From: Gyrodactylus bullatarudis | Taxonomy: Eukaryota > Platyhelminthes > Monogenea > Gyrodactylidea > Gyrodactylidae | NCBI GenBank assembly: GCA_012064415.1 | Contig: SSNU01000086.1 | Location: 513,407 to 577,406, forward strand | Direction: 5' to 3' | DNA: 64,000 bases | Part shown: in pieces, positions 45,132 to 57,470 of the stretch | Position numbering within the stretch: the first letter of the stretch is position 1 | Layout: the number at the start of each line of letters is the position of its first letter | Notes under the pieces: model-generated | What the model was told of the DNA's origin: nothing | Databases searched by the model: none | The model's input: the letters and a program-made list of their open reading frames with translations, nothing else | Made by a program: the position numbers and the translations under genes

Positions 45132-45540
45132 CTAGTCACACACACCACAGAGAGACACATCATGAGAAACACAGCAGAAACCCTGAAGATGAAAAGTCAT
45201 ATTTATTCCAATTTTTCAAAATACATGTATCCCTTGTTTTTATCTGTATTGATAAAGATATATTTATTGTAACTAAATTACATGTAAAGCTTGCCTTTTA
45301 GAGTTTCCGAATAACCTATCTCTGGATTGATGCTTTATTTATTTAAACGATAATATTGCCGAACCTCATCAAGAATATTTTCGTTTGGCTCTAAACTCAG
45401 AGAAAACTAGCATATATTTGAGTGATAAACATTTCGCCGGGTCTCTTCAGACTCTACCTCGGTAACATTTAAATACTATTACAATGCAAAATATTTCCTA
45501 GCTTCCATTGGTCCATTTCGTGAGGGTATTTTATTTATTT
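45132..45540. other. 3' flank of the Ajuba gene
   Basis: No gene. A short motif (AGTGATAAAC then CCGGGTCTCTTCAGACTCT) recurs loosely at about 16360-16405, hinting at a degraded dispersed repeat. Confidence 0.4.
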
Positions 45541-45810
45541 GATTCTAGTGAGCCAAAAGGTTCCACCATAAGCCCATTTATTATCAACTTTGTTTTCTCA
45601 TATTTGACACTTTAAGTGCGTAGACGACATCGAAATGCTGATCCCGCTTCAGCTAAAGCTCTCAAAGACACATCACTTCCCAGCCAGCCATTCTCCATGA
45701 TATTGTCAATGTCATCAAAGACCTTGGCCTTCCCTATTTGGATTATGGATCAGGAATTCTATGTGACCACCCTGTCGGTACATTGAAAAAGCTCGAGCTT
45801 GCTTCGGCCC
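45541..45810 (+). pseudogene. Non-LTR reverse transcriptase relic
   Basis: Scraps align with fragment A at 33425-33985: GACGACATCGAAATGCTGAT, GTCATCAAAGACCT and TATTTGGATTATGGATCAGG, with large internal deletions. It lies just upstream of the first STT3 gene. Confidence 0.6.
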
Positions 45811-46181
45811 TTTCTCTTATAAAAAGTTACTAGAGCGAGTGTTAAATAATTTCCTCTCTGTCTTAAACATATCTCATTTTCTGCATTTCTATACTCCAGG
45901 TATGCTGCTCAACCGAATGGCCAATACAGCCAGTGGTCAGTTAGACGATACTCAATTCTGCTCAATGTTCTACTTCCACTGCGCTCAAGATTTCAAATTA
46001 AGTTTTCTAATTTCAGTGATGAGAAAATTGCGGACATTTGCTCAATCATATCAAAATAAAAATTTTCATTATCGGAAAAATACAAATAAGTTGTAGTAAA
46101 ACAAATTTTCTCGATTCATTTGAAAACAAAATGTATCCCAAACTTTTGAATGAAACATACGAGGCAGTATGAATAGTCAGG

Positions 46182-49100
46182 ATGCAAAAACTAATTCAAA
46201 AATATCATGTTCGTAGGACCCTACCAATCTTCATATTAATTATTGCATGGACAATCGGTATCGCTTTAAGATTATATTCTGTAGTTATTCATGAGAGCAT
46301 AATCCATGAGTTTGATCCCTGGTTCAATTATCGAGCCACAAAATATATGGTTGAAAACGGATTCTACAACTTCTTGAACTGGTTTGACGAAAGAGCCTGG
46401 TATCCGCTAGGACGTATTGTCGGAGGCACAGTCTATCCCGGACTGATGCTGACCTCGGGAGCTATTCACTACGTGCTGAATCTACTCAACTTTCCTATCC
46501 ACATCAGGGAGATCTGTGTGTTTCTTGCTCCAGTATTCAGTGGACTGACTGCCATTTCAACCTACTTGCTCACAAAGGAGGTCTGGAACGAGGGTGCCGG
46601 TCTTTTCGCTGGCTGCTTCATCGCCATTGTGCCTGGTTATATCAGCAGGTCAGTCGCTGGAAGCTACGACAACGAGGGCATTGCTATATTCGCGCTGATG
46701 ATGACCTACTACCTCTGGATTAAGGGGGTCAAGACCGGATCGATTTTCTGGTCCGTGCTCTGTTCCCTGTCCTATTTCTACATGGTCTCTGCCTGGGGAG
46801 GATACGTCTTCATCATAAACCTGATTCCACTCCACGTGTTTGTGCTGCTCTGCATGCAGAGATACTCGGAGAGAGTGTACGTGTCCTACACAACATTCTA
46901 CATACTGGGTTTGATCTGTTCGATGCAGGTGCCATTCGTCGGATTCCAGCCAGTGAGAACGAGTGAGCATATGGCTGCAGCTGGAGTGTTTGTTCTGCTT
47001 CAAGCAGTAGCAGCCCTCAACTACTTGCAGTCAAAGGTTCCGGCTAAGAATGTCAAACGGATCCTGTTCTTCTTTGGAGTGCTGTTCGCAGCCCTAGTAT
47101 TCTTCGCAGTAGTTATTTTGACACAAGCTGGAATTATTGCACCGTGGTGTGGAAGATTTTACTCGCTCTGGGACACGAGTTATGCCAAAATTCACATTCC
47201 AATTATTAGCTCAGTGTCGGAGAATCAACCGACAACATGGACCTCATTCTTTCTCGATTTCCATATCCTTGTCGCATATTTTCCTGCTGGCATTTATTAT
47301 TTAGTCTCTGATCAGTCTGAAGGTAAATTATTCGTTTTTCTGTACGCATTATTTGCATCCTACTTCGCTGGTGTCATGATTAGACTCATCTTGGTATTGG
47401 CCCCCATCGTTTGTATATGCTCTGGAATTGTGTTCTCTGAATTAGTGACCAGCTTCTCAACAATTAAAAACGATTTACACAATGCCCTAGATGATGTCTC
47501 GCGTGATAAGAAGAAGGAAAATTTAAAAGATTCTCACGATAAAGCATTGCAGAATAATTCCAATAAAGCTGCCACGGATAAAATGTCAGAAGAAAGCCGT
47601 GAACACACCGGTGACGGCTTTCAAAAATTATTTTTTCTTTTCATATCTGTTTCCCTGGGTCTATTCATGCTTCATTCAAGCTGGGTTTCTCTTAACGCTT
47701 ACTCTATCAACTCATTGATTTTCAAGACTAGCAGTGAAATAATTGATGACTATAGGTGAGTGCTATTCCTAGATATTCCATGCATCAACACACCTAAATT
47801 TCATTCTAATCATGACCTTCTTATGAGTGTGTGGAAATGGATATTTATGAATTTTAAAAAAACTACAGAATTATAAAGATTTTTCAACTATGATGCCTTT
47901 GATCAGAATGAACCGTTTAACCTTAGAATTTTATTATATGGAAAAGTTAGATTTTAATGATTAATTTCAAAAATGGCCCCAAATATTTCCAAACGTAGTC
48001 CTAAAGAAATTCCTTTTAATGAATGATCCCGAAAATTTCCAAAAGAAAAAAATACTTTTTCAAACAAGATATGGTTCTATTCGACACTAAATTTTTTTTC
48101 AGCTCATGCAATGTCTTCCACGTTTCTTATTTATGTTGATGTATCACTTGATGTAGGTACTATTCATTACAGTTATTGTGTAACTTTGAAAAGAAACATT
48201 CTTCTTTTATAGAATCCTTGATGGAAAAAACTTATGCGAATCTAAGTTCTTACAAGTTTTCTTAACTTCCGGAGAAGATTTATTTTACGGGTTTTTAGCT
48301 TAATCGGAGCTTGAAATTAGTTTGTCTGAATACCAGTAAAGTACTGATTTGTAATACGTCGAATTTGGTGAAGTCGATTCAATTAAGTTAAACATTTTTG
48401 CCTTTGTACATCAAAAACTAAGCCCACTACTTTTAAGTGGATGATGGTTCTTCTTTAATAATTCATGATATTTTGAATTGATTAGGAAAATTAACTTAAT
48501 TTAAATTCGAGTAAACATAAATCAGTACTTAGGAATAGCCCTGAATATAAACACATATGAATAAACTTAAACAGCCATCTGTGAGATCCCGCTCACTACA
48601 GGTATTGTAGATCATTTGTGAGCGGGATCTCACACATCAAAGAAAGATTTTACAAGATTGTAACTATAATTGCAAAATAAATATCATTCAGTATAGCCTA
48701 TACTGTATAGGGAGGACTAACCATGACTGCAATTATTAAAATTTAACACAGGAAAAAGTAACTATAAATGAAATATTCAAAATTTTGTATTAAAAAAAGG
48801 AACCAAAAGTGAATTAAATTTTAGGGGTCCTCAAATCCAATGTAAAAAAGTAACCAAAATTGTATTTTGGCCTACCACTGTCACCATATTTGCAAATGGA
48901 AAGGTCCAAGTCACCAATTTTGCAAATACCCCTTTTCATTAAAACTTTTTCATCAAGAATTCCAATAAATTTAATATTTTTATGAATCCAAAACATGTTG
49001 CCAACTTTTGCCCTTAGAATAAAAAATTAATTTTCTTTTAAATAAAGTCATTTTTCTAATTTGCAACAATTTTAGAGAAGCCTATTTCTGGATTAATCAG

Positions 49101-52100
49101 AATACCAATGAAAATGTTAAAGTTCTCAGTTGGTGGGACTATGGTTATCAGTTAGCTGGATTCTCAAATCGAACAACGATAACCGATAATAACACTTGGA
49201 ATAACACTCAAATTGCCATCGTTGGTTTACTGTTTAGCTCTAACGAGAAAGAAGCCTATAAAATAGCCAAGTCCTTTGATGTTGACTATATTCTTATAAA
49301 TTTTGGCGGAGTCCTAGGCTTTTCGGGGGATGATTTGAACAAGTTTCCTTGGATTTTACGAATAGCTCAAGCAGAATATCCGAGTCGTGTTTCATTAAAT
49401 GATTTTATGGATGAAAATGTGAGTATTTTTCAATTGTTTTCTTTTAATCCTATTTAAAAAGTCTTACATCAGTTTTATAATCCATAGAAAAATATCGAAA
49501 TTGAAATTCTCAGGCATAAAACATGAAAATTTTCGACTTCACTTGACTAAGAAGATCTTCTATAGAAGTTAATTCAGGATATTATACCCAAAAACTTGCA
49601 ACTAAATCAATTTCAAGTTTAGTTTGATATGATATTTTATGAATATAGAAGAATTTAAGAATTGATGCCTTTATTTAGTTGGGTATAACATTGAATCTCG
49701 CTCTATTAGACATTTTATGCTACGAATTATAGTTTTTGAGCTTTTTAAGCCAAAAAAATTATCACGCATTTCTTGTTTTTTGATATGTTTCTTTGAAGAC
49801 TTTACCAAAAAGTGACGAAACTAATCAGAAGTTGACATTATTAAATGAAAATTATCAATTATAACAGTGATAGCATAGTGCAATATAAAGTTCACGATTT
49901 TGAATACTTAAAGCTTATGAATCTCTAACTGAATGAGAGAATCGAGATCGAATTTCCAAATTTATTCCGAAAATATACTTTCGAAAATTTGTTCTCAATA
50001 TGTTACAACTTTAGAGTTGATTTTGTAGTTTATGATTCGATATAAATTTCATGTTGATCAGAAAATTTGGAATAATTAATTAGAGCTATAAGAATCTGAC
50101 AAATTAACAAAAATAGGAATATCGAAAAAAAAGATCTTTGTAAGTTTGATAAGAAAGAAAAATCATCATGTCAAAAAGCGTAATCAGCATAGGTACATCA
50201 CATTAAGTTAGTCTTCTTCAGTGGATTAGAATCTAAGTGTTAGATAAACCGTTTACACCATAGACCATCTGATTTATATTCAACTTAGATTGACAAGACT
50301 TAATTTTGAACTCCAAAAAACTCCCCATGCTTATATTTCATTTAAACAAATTAAAGATACTTTTAAGTTAAATAATATTAGAAACAACAATTTTAGCGTC
50401 ATTATAAATCATCTCCCTCTTTTACACATAATCATTCAGTCTTGGTGGGGCTCTTCTGATTCTCTGAGGATGTGTGGGATGTTCAACAACTGAATTGTCT
50501 GAAGAAACTAGTCTCACTAGTCATGATAAACACATCAGCTACATGGACTGACCGACCTTGACCATCTATGAGCGTGTTGGATCCAAGTTGAGAATTGACA
50601 CTGGAGGGAACTATACCATTGATCTCTCTCCGAACAAATGCTTTTGTGGGAACACCATGCTGAGCCGTGGCATCTGAACTGACCTTAATACGTGGGGGTC
50701 AATAACAGGTTAATAACAGGTCTTTTGGAATGCAACCATTGGAGCCCGGGGAACTGTTATGATTCTCAACGTATGCATGAACCAGATCTGAACACTGAGC
50801 ATTCTTTTCCATAAAAGACTTTACCTTTAAGTAGATTTCATCCTTGGATCTGGCAAACAAGTCCAAGAGGGTCGGATCGTCCAGAAAATCATTCACTAGG
50901 CATGACTCAAGCTGCACCGTTTATTTCTCTAAATGACTTATACGATATTTTTTTGACAATTGCAAAATGCCGCACCGTCTTGACTCACATTTTAACTCCT
51001 TTTCACTTTCAAAAGCCATGCCTAGTAAATTTTTAGTTAACTTCATAAACCGTTGCATCGCTTCCAATTTCATACCTGATGATACCATTAAAATCACGCC
51101 GATTCCCAAATCTAAGAACTACTCCAACCTATCTGATCTGCGTCCCATATCTTCACTCAATATATTCTTGTCCATTATCGATCGTTTTTTAACCAAATAA
51201 ATATTTACTAATCTGTCCCACCCCTTTCCTGATAAATCCCAACATGGTTTCCTATCTAGAAAGAGTACCTCCTCTAACTTGTTAGAATTTTTAAATTACA
51301 CTAAACCTCTCTTAAAATCTAAAGAAAATTTCATTGTTTTTTACATTGATATTTCCAAAGCTTTCGATAAATTAAAATTTTCGTTTATCAGAGATAAGAT
51401 TATTGAAAATAAAATTGATCCATATATTATTAACTTGACCCTCAACCTACTAGCCAATAGAACCCAATATGTTGCATATAACTCCTTCTCCAGTGATATA
51501 CAACCCATCAGCTCGGGTGTTCCATAAGGGTCAACCATCGGTCCGCTTCTCTTTAACCCTTGCTTCGCTGATATTCAGCTCTCAGAGAGTACTGAAGGTG
51601 CTCTCTTTAAATTTGCAGACGATATTAAATTCGTCTTCAGGGTGAGAAACTCCCTTGGTATATTAAAAATCAACCACTACTTCTACTCTCTAAAAGATTC
51701 AGTCGAGTCCATGGGGCTCTGTCTAAACAGAGATAAATGCAAAATAATGCTCCCATTGGGTCTCCCTGCAACCCTCCTTGAATCGCTTCTACTTCCTGGA
51801 GAAATTGTCTCCTTTACTTTTGATCTGGGTTTCAGTATTGATTAAAAATTAAAAATTGACCCTTATTCTAATTTTAAAAATATCTTTTACTTTTTAAAAA
51901 CTATTCAAAAATTCTCCAAATCTATAGTACTTAAACTAAAAGCCTATAAATGCTTATTTTTAAGTCATTTTGATTATCTATTTCCTCTGTTATACGATAT
52001 AAATAATTATATATAATTATAATTATCAATCTTTAGAGATTAAAAGAATTCAATATCGTTTTTTACACTCACTGTATCCGAATATTGACTCTTACAATGC

Positions 52101-55100
52101 GCTTATCTCGCTCTCGGGGCTACAGCCACTGTGGATCAGAAGATGTGCTTTTATTATAAAAAATTTTATAAACTCTTCTTCATCTATTACCTCCTCCTAC
52201 AATTCAGAAATAAAAACTATAATGATCATATCTTATTGTCGTCTTTTAGACAATTAGATGCTAAATTCAATCTTTCAGATTGTAACAACGCCCATGATCT
52301 TAAATCTATTATGTTATATATTAGATCAAAAATAGATTATTCAAAATCTCTCTTATACTCTTCCTTACATTTATAAATGTCAAAATCCAGTTTGGTCTTC
52401 GATTTAATGCTCAGATTCATTTAGATAATTGAATTTATTGAACAAATTCAGCTGGACTTAATCTTTATTGTATTCTCATGTCTATTGTAACCTTATATGA
52501 ATAACTATTTATAACCATATTTAACTATGTTGTACATATCAACAAAATATTTCTAACAAAAAAAAGGCAGATTGACTCATCAATCGCAGGCAGAACTTCC
52601 GTCAAGGCAGTGGACTCTGAGACCGTGGTCAATCTTGAAAGCAGATCAGGCCATTTCACCGAAGACCCCTTAACATGTTGAATCTTGAAGTTGTAGTTGC
52701 TCAAGATATGTGTCCATCTTTGCAGACGGTAAGATCTGGTAGACTCGCCTTTAAGCTGATTCAGGATAAAAACCAACGATCGATGATCAGTGAGCACAGA
52801 AAATTCACGGCCGGCCACAAAACGATGAAAAAACTGAACACCTTCCACAACAGCTAGACCTTCTCTTTCAATAACTGAATAGCCTCTCTCTGCAGCCTTT
52901 AACAACCTACTGCCAACCATAATGATCTCCTTACAATCTGGGTCATGTCTCATGAGACAACAGATAACCAATTCTTTTTGCGGAAGCATCAGTAGCAAGA
53001 TACAAGGGTTTATTTATGTCGTAGCCAGTGAGGAAGTTTTTGCTCATAGTGAAGATCACTTGCTTAATTATTGCGTTATCATCTGGATTCCAACTGAATC
53101 CATCTTGTTTGACTTTCTCATAGAGATGACCAATTTTCAATGACAAGTTAGGATGAAAGCATTCATAGTACCTTAAAGTTGCCTCGGAGCAGCTGACAAA
53201 CCAGACTGAAGGTAATTGAAATAATAATAGCCCTTTGTGGTGGCCATTGTTGTTAATTCTTTGCACGAGTCATCCAGCTTAATTTGGAGATAGGCATCCT
53301 TCAAATCTATCACACTGTACACTGTACAATTTTTGAACTTTTCCAGGATGTCTTCAAAACGTGGAGTGTAGTAGGCATCATCATCAATGAACTTGTCAAC
53401 AGTCAAACTGTAGTCGGTACAAATTCTCACTGGATTTTCAGACCCTGGTTTCCTCAGCACTACCACCAAAGGAGCTGCACACTTGGGATTGGTGATTTTG
53501 CAAATAATGCCTGCATCTTCAAGTCGTTTCACTTCAGCTTCAACTAGATCCTTAACACAGAACGGTAGTGGTCTAGCAGTATATACTTTTAGCAAATTTT
53601 CGTAGTCTTTCTTCAACTTCAGATCTGTGGAGATTCTTCCATCGACAAATGACAAAGCGTTCACAACTTCTAGAGGAGAGTCAAAAGAAATAATCAACTT
53701 TCACTTCCTAAGAGCGTCTAAACCAAGTATGGCTCTATCATCATCTTCAACATTTAGGCAGCATAACTCTACGACCTTATCATCAACCTTGATTTCAGTT
53801 GTGGACTCGTACTTGATGAGTACTCTGCTTTTCCCATAAGCCTTAACACGACGGGCTGTTGGTTTCAGACTCAATTTTGCTTTCATAGCAACTGCTCTTG
53901 GAATGATTGTGCACGTAGCGCCGGTATCAATTAGCATAGGAACGATATTGCCGTTAATGACAGCTTCGACAACAATTAGGGAAGTGAGCTGAGAAGAAAA
54001 GATTGTGTAGCATTCATCTAAATTTTTATTCTCACTAGTAACACAATTCACAGAACTTTTCTTTTGATTGAACTTCTTCATTCTACAAGCCTTCGTGGTG
54101 TGCCCTATCTTTTTACAGTGGTGACACTCAGCATCCTTGAATTTGCAGCCAGCTGGATCATGCTGACCTTCACATCTCCAACACAATTTTGAGACTAGAT
54201 TGACCTCTTCCACACTCGGATGTAGCTTCGACGAATCAAGCTCTTCGAACGCTTTGATCATTTTCTTTATCTTGTAGTTTGACCTCCGTTGAATGACATA
54301 CTGTTGAACATGAGCTGGAAGACCAATAAAGAATTGCCTTGCAACCTGTAGATAGACTGTGTCGGCGAACAGACACTTCTTTGCTTTCGACTTTATCCGA
54401 TCATGGAATTCTCTCGGAGATTCGTTGGGCATCAAGCGTAAGGCACTGAATTCCAACTCCAATGACAGCGGATTTTTGTTAACTGTGTACAGATCAATAA
54501 GGATTTCTTTGATCTCTGAGTAGGATAATTCTCTTAATTGATGCGGAGAGACAATTTCAATTGGCTTTACCAGAGAGACTTCCTCAAGATTGTTGGTGAA
54601 TCTCTTCCTTTTTATAGTGTCATCGGTGATGTTCTTATCTTCCATCGCCTTTTCAAATTGATAACACAAAGCATTCAAAACATCTGGGTCTGAGGGCAGC
54701 ACAACTAACTGTTTTCGCCATGTCGCCATGATTTATATTCAACTTAGATTGACAGATGATAGTGAGATTGACAAGACTTAATTTTGAACTCCAAAAAACT
54801 CCCAATGCTTATATTTTATTTAAACAAATTAAAGATACTTTTAAAGTTAAATAATATTACAAACAACAATTTTAGCGTCATTATAAATCACCATCCATAC
54901 TGAATAGCTCACTAGTAGGGAACTGCCTGATTTAAAACTATCAAATAAAAATACACTCATTGAAAAGAATTTAAATACAATTATTGAAGGTTACAGACGG
55001 TTTTCGAAAGGTAACTTGGAATTTTCGCATGTTTCTTTCATTGAATCATCCATTTATTTAAACAAATAAAAACATGTCACTCATTACTTGAGCACCAAGT

Positions 55101-55802
55101 TTGCTAATTTTTCTAGATAATCGGTTCATTTTGTCGCTCTTTGATCTGTCACTCATCATCTTCGCCTGCGTTAAATATATACTATTTGATTGGTCAACAA
55201 ATTTTGTATTCATTAGTATATTTCCCATATTATACATTGTATAATATGCATACATGAAAGGAATTTACCTCATGAATAATTCTTTCAGGTTCAAATTGAA
55301 CCTTCAATATTAAAAATTAGCAAACTCATCTCTGATTCATATCGCGTTTTGAGTTTTAAAAAAATAAATTACAACAATTTTCTAGGAGGTTATTATAATA
55401 ATTAGACTACTTAGACTCCCCAAGGAGTTTCTATTTACTTATTTTTAAGACGACATACATAAATTCTTTTCATCTGTTTAGGAAAATTTTGTCTTCGGTG
55501 ATAATGCTCCCAAGGCATTGAGAGAAAGCCTCATGTACAAATTAAGCTATTATAAACTTGAAGAATTCCAACGATACACAGAAGAAGGAATGGGCTTCGA
55601 CAAGGCACGTCATATTTATGTAAGGACACGGAACATAAAACTAAGATACTTTGAAGAGGCTTATGCTACCAAAAACTGTCTCGTTAGAATTTACAAGACA
55701 AAAAAACTGCCCAACAATGTAAAATTAAACAAATTTAAAAATATCAGACAAATGAATCCTTATAAAAGGAGTTATCGAAATGTCCCGAGCATTTTGGAAT
55801 AA
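46182..55802 (+). CDS. STT3B: STT3B-type oligosaccharyltransferase catalytic subunit, diverged paralogue
   Basis: Exons 46182-47755, 49076-49418 and 55482-55802 give 745 residues. STT3 is the catalytic, multi-span ER-membrane subunit that transfers the dolichol-linked glycan to Asn in N-x-S/T. Present: [15 protein letters not shown] with its first metal-binding Asp, SVSENQPTTW of external loop 5, and the acceptor-binding WWDYGYQ at W544-W545-D546. After residue 346 it diverges fast from the partner gene: loop 5 reads ENQ instead of EHQ, GDDLNKFPW replaces GDDINKFLW, and the C-terminal third is shorter. The active-site motifs persist, so it is probably functional. Residues 40-346 are encoded by DNA identical to the second copy. 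Intron 2 is 6 kb because of an LTR element. Confidence 0.88.
46299..47218 (+). repeat. 920-bp tract identical to 57618-58537 (STT3 copy 1)
   Basis: Read side by side, this exon stretch matches the second gene without a visible substitution or indel at a constant offset of 11319. Outside it the two genes differ at roughly a third of sites. The tract is visibly richer in G+C (about half) than the rest of either gene. Confidence 0.93.
48580..48634. repeat. Perfect 17-bp hairpin in STT3 copy 1 intron 1
   Basis: TGTGAGATCCCGCTCAC (48580-48596) and GTGAGCGGGATCTCACA (48618-48634) pair perfectly around a 21-base loop. It is unusually GC-rich for this AT-rich intron. Confidence 0.85.
50270..50411 (-). 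repeat. 3' LTR of the gypsy-type element
   Basis: 142 bp with ends TGATTTATA and TATAAATCA, a 9-bp inverted repeat. Preceded on the minus strand by the polypurine tract AAAAGAGGGAGA. Confidence 0.92.
50699..50917 (-). pseudogene. C-terminal pol remnant of the gypsy-type element
   Basis: A 72-residue frame (start MQLESCLVNDFLDDP), continued in other frames down to about 50450. It lies between the nested LINE and the polypurine tract, where the end of pol should be. No integrase catalytic motif is visible. Confidence 0.45.
50930..52510 (+). mobile_element. 5'-truncated LINE nested in the LTR element
   Basis: Plus-strand reverse transcriptase pieces: KITPIPKSKNY with LRPISSLNIF, VFYIDISKAFDKLKF, SSGVP followed by a stop in place of the usual Gln, IGPLLFN, and the catalytic FKFADDIKF, then the tail IQYRFLHSLYP-like region. 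It has several stops, so it is dead. It splits the gypsy pol, hence younger than that insertion. Same subfamily as the fragment at 7330-7745. Confidence 0.85.
52525..53700 (-). pseudogene. gypsy-type pol: truncated RT plus RNase H
   Basis: The frame from 53697 carries VVLRKPG, RICTDYS, VYSVIDLKDAYLQIKL and YLQSGLSAAP, then breaks. Sequence jumps directly to LRYYECFHPNLSLKIGHL, which in intact elements lies after the catalytic YxDD box, so that box is deleted. RNase H motifs follow in two frames: PLYLATDAS, EREGLAVVEGVQFF, FSVLTDHRSLVF and HVKGSSVKWPDLLSR. Two frameshifts separate them. Confidence 0.85.
53701..54729 (-). CDS. gypsy-type gag-protease open frame
   Basis: A 342-residue open frame: a gag-like N-terminal helical region, a zinc knuckle CHHCKKIGHTTKAC preceded by a CWRC motif, and a retropepsin-like protease (MLIDTGATCTIIPR, then AILGLDAL). 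It stops at TGA 53703-53701, after which the pol frame goes on in the same register. That suggests either stop suppression or one mutation. The first ATG overlaps the LTR edge and the primer site; a second ATG ten bases on is out of frame, so the true gag start is uncertain. Confidence 0.8.
   Translation of the reverse strand: MATWRKQLVVLPSDPDVLNALCYQFEKAMEDKNITDDTIKRKRFTNNLEEVSLVKPIEIVSPHQLRELSYSEIKEILIDLYTVNKNPLSLELEFSALRLMPNESPREFHDRIKSKAKKCLFADTVYLQVARQFFIGLPAHVQQYVIQRRSNYKIKKMIKAFEELDSSKLHPSVEEVNLVSKLCWRCEGQHDPAGCKFKDAECHHCKKIGHTTKACRMKKFNQKKSSVNCVTSENKNLDECYTIFSSQLTSLIVVEAVINGNIVPMLIDTGATCTIIPRAVAMKAKLSLKPTARRVKAYGKSRVLIKYESTTEIKVDDKVVELCCLNVEDDDRAILGLDALRK
54729..54890 (-). repeat. 5' LTR of the gypsy-type element
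   Basis: 162 bp; same ends as the 3' LTR. It has an extra ~20 bp (a GATTGAC..GATTGAC duplication) and a few substitutions, showing some age. TGGCGACATGGC follows its inner edge as a primer-binding site candidate. Confidence 0.9.
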
Positions 55803-57470
55803 AAATGATATTTTTAATTTATGATTCACTCCAAAGCAGAAATGAATGAATTTTTTTTTCAATCTCTCTAGGCCTATTATGATCTGGAAAGAGGTAACTA
55901 AATTTTAGGTATCATCTTAACCCAGCTATATCTCTAAATTAACCTTTGACTTATCAAGTATATATTATGATTGACATTCACCCATTTCACAACACTTTAA
56001 GACTCTACATTAATCATGCATCTCAATCACGAGATTCTCGAGTCCATAATATGGACTGTCCATTTCATTCATTTTCTATATTCTCTGAAATTTTGCGCAT
56101 TCTCGAATTAAAATTAAAAAATAGCATAATTTTTATCGAGTGGTTGTTTTTCTAAACAATATTATTACAATATGGGACTCATAAGTAACCGATCTTTCTT
56201 AACGATCCGATGAAAAAATTTAAAATTTTTGTGAAAATCATCATCATCGCAACTGGCTTTTGTGACGAAAGAACTATTTCTCTACTCACAAGTAACAAGT
56301 AGTAATTTAAATTTAAACTATAGAATCTATGGTATAGAAAAAATTTAATTAATTTTTCAATCAAAATTCAAGCAAATACAGTGGTAGTTGAAAATTGCTC
56401 AATTATTCTATTTTGATATTTATTATTTTTGTTTGAGAATTTTCCCTAATTTCTTAATTACAATTACAATTAGATGTAAAAGATTGCAATAATTAACCAG
56501 ATAAGGTTCTCCCCTCAAAAAATTGGGCAGAAGAAAAGTTTTTCAAAAATTTCAAATTTTCGTAGTACAAAATGTATACAGTGGTGTGCATTTTTTATAC
56601 TGGAGAGTCTTTTACGTTAAAACAATTATGAAGAAGCGGATAACTTTTGAATTAGGTTATAAAGGGTTTTATTTATTCTTAAAAAATAGTTTTTCTATTC
56701 CAATAACTCTTATTTTCACTAAAATCAAAAAAACTCATCAATTTTGATTTACTATATTCTTTTACGTCTAATAATAGTCTATCAGATAGACCATTAAATC
56801 AATAAAATGAATATAATTTGTAAACGCCCATTTCTCTGGCTCATGATATCAATTTAATAGTTGATTCAGCTGAACTGCTTAGAGATGACACATTGAAACT
56901 TTAGATTTCTGAAAGGAATAAGTATTCTAATTATCAAAGATCTCATAGAGAAGTTTTAGCTAATTAGCCTCTCTCTGCGAAAATATTCACAAATATATGA
57001 TGAACACCCGACCTTACATTGATTATTGAATGAATAGTATTGATGCGCTGATTTGGATGAATAAACACCTACATTTGCCATGGTTTCAATCAAACACACC
57101 TCAATTCAAGGTAAATGAGTGAAATGATATTAAATTGAATCAATCAAATAACTCAATTGTATGTACTTCTGTGAGTAAATTACCAAATAATCCAATCGGA
57201 TGAGATTTATAATAAGATAAATATTTTCAATTTGATACAAATAAATTCAACTCTGGAAGCTAGCAAAGAGAGCTTCCATATTTTTAGCTGGTTTTGAGAG
57301 CGGATTATATGAACAAGAATTGTCTTTGCTAGTGAAACTTTAGACAAAAGTCTATTCAATTTGATTCAACTTGACACTTTTGAATTTGGAAAATTTTATA
57401 AAAGTCAAATTACAATTTTTAATCTTTATTTTGTTTCTATGAATAAACGTAAAATAAATTTAGTTGAATA
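55803..57470. other. Intergenic between the two STT3 genes
   Basis: 1.67 kb of AT-rich sequence, which must hold the promoter of the second gene. Short frames look like chance; no mobile element end was seen. Confidence 0.5.

Larger units (their letters stand above)
50270..54890 (-). mobile_element. Complete-ended Ty3/gypsy-type LTR retrotransposon in STT3 intron 2
   Basis: The element is bounded by LTRs (50270-50411 and 54729-54890) starting TG and ending CA, inside a perfect 5-bp target duplication CCATC (50265-50269 and 54891-54895). On the minus strand: 5' LTR, TGG-type primer site, gag with CCHC knuckle, protease, RT, RNase H, then (after a nested LINE) a C-terminal pol piece, the polypurine tract AAAAGAGGGAGA and the 3' LTR. 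It is dead: internal deletions remove the RT catalytic box and most of integrase, with two frameshifts. No envelope gene is seen. Confidence 0.93.

Noticed and set aside
46650..47003. 117-codon minus-strand frame, present identically at 57969-58322
   Set aside because: It is the antisense shadow of the shared GC-rich STT3 core; low stop density there comes from base composition.
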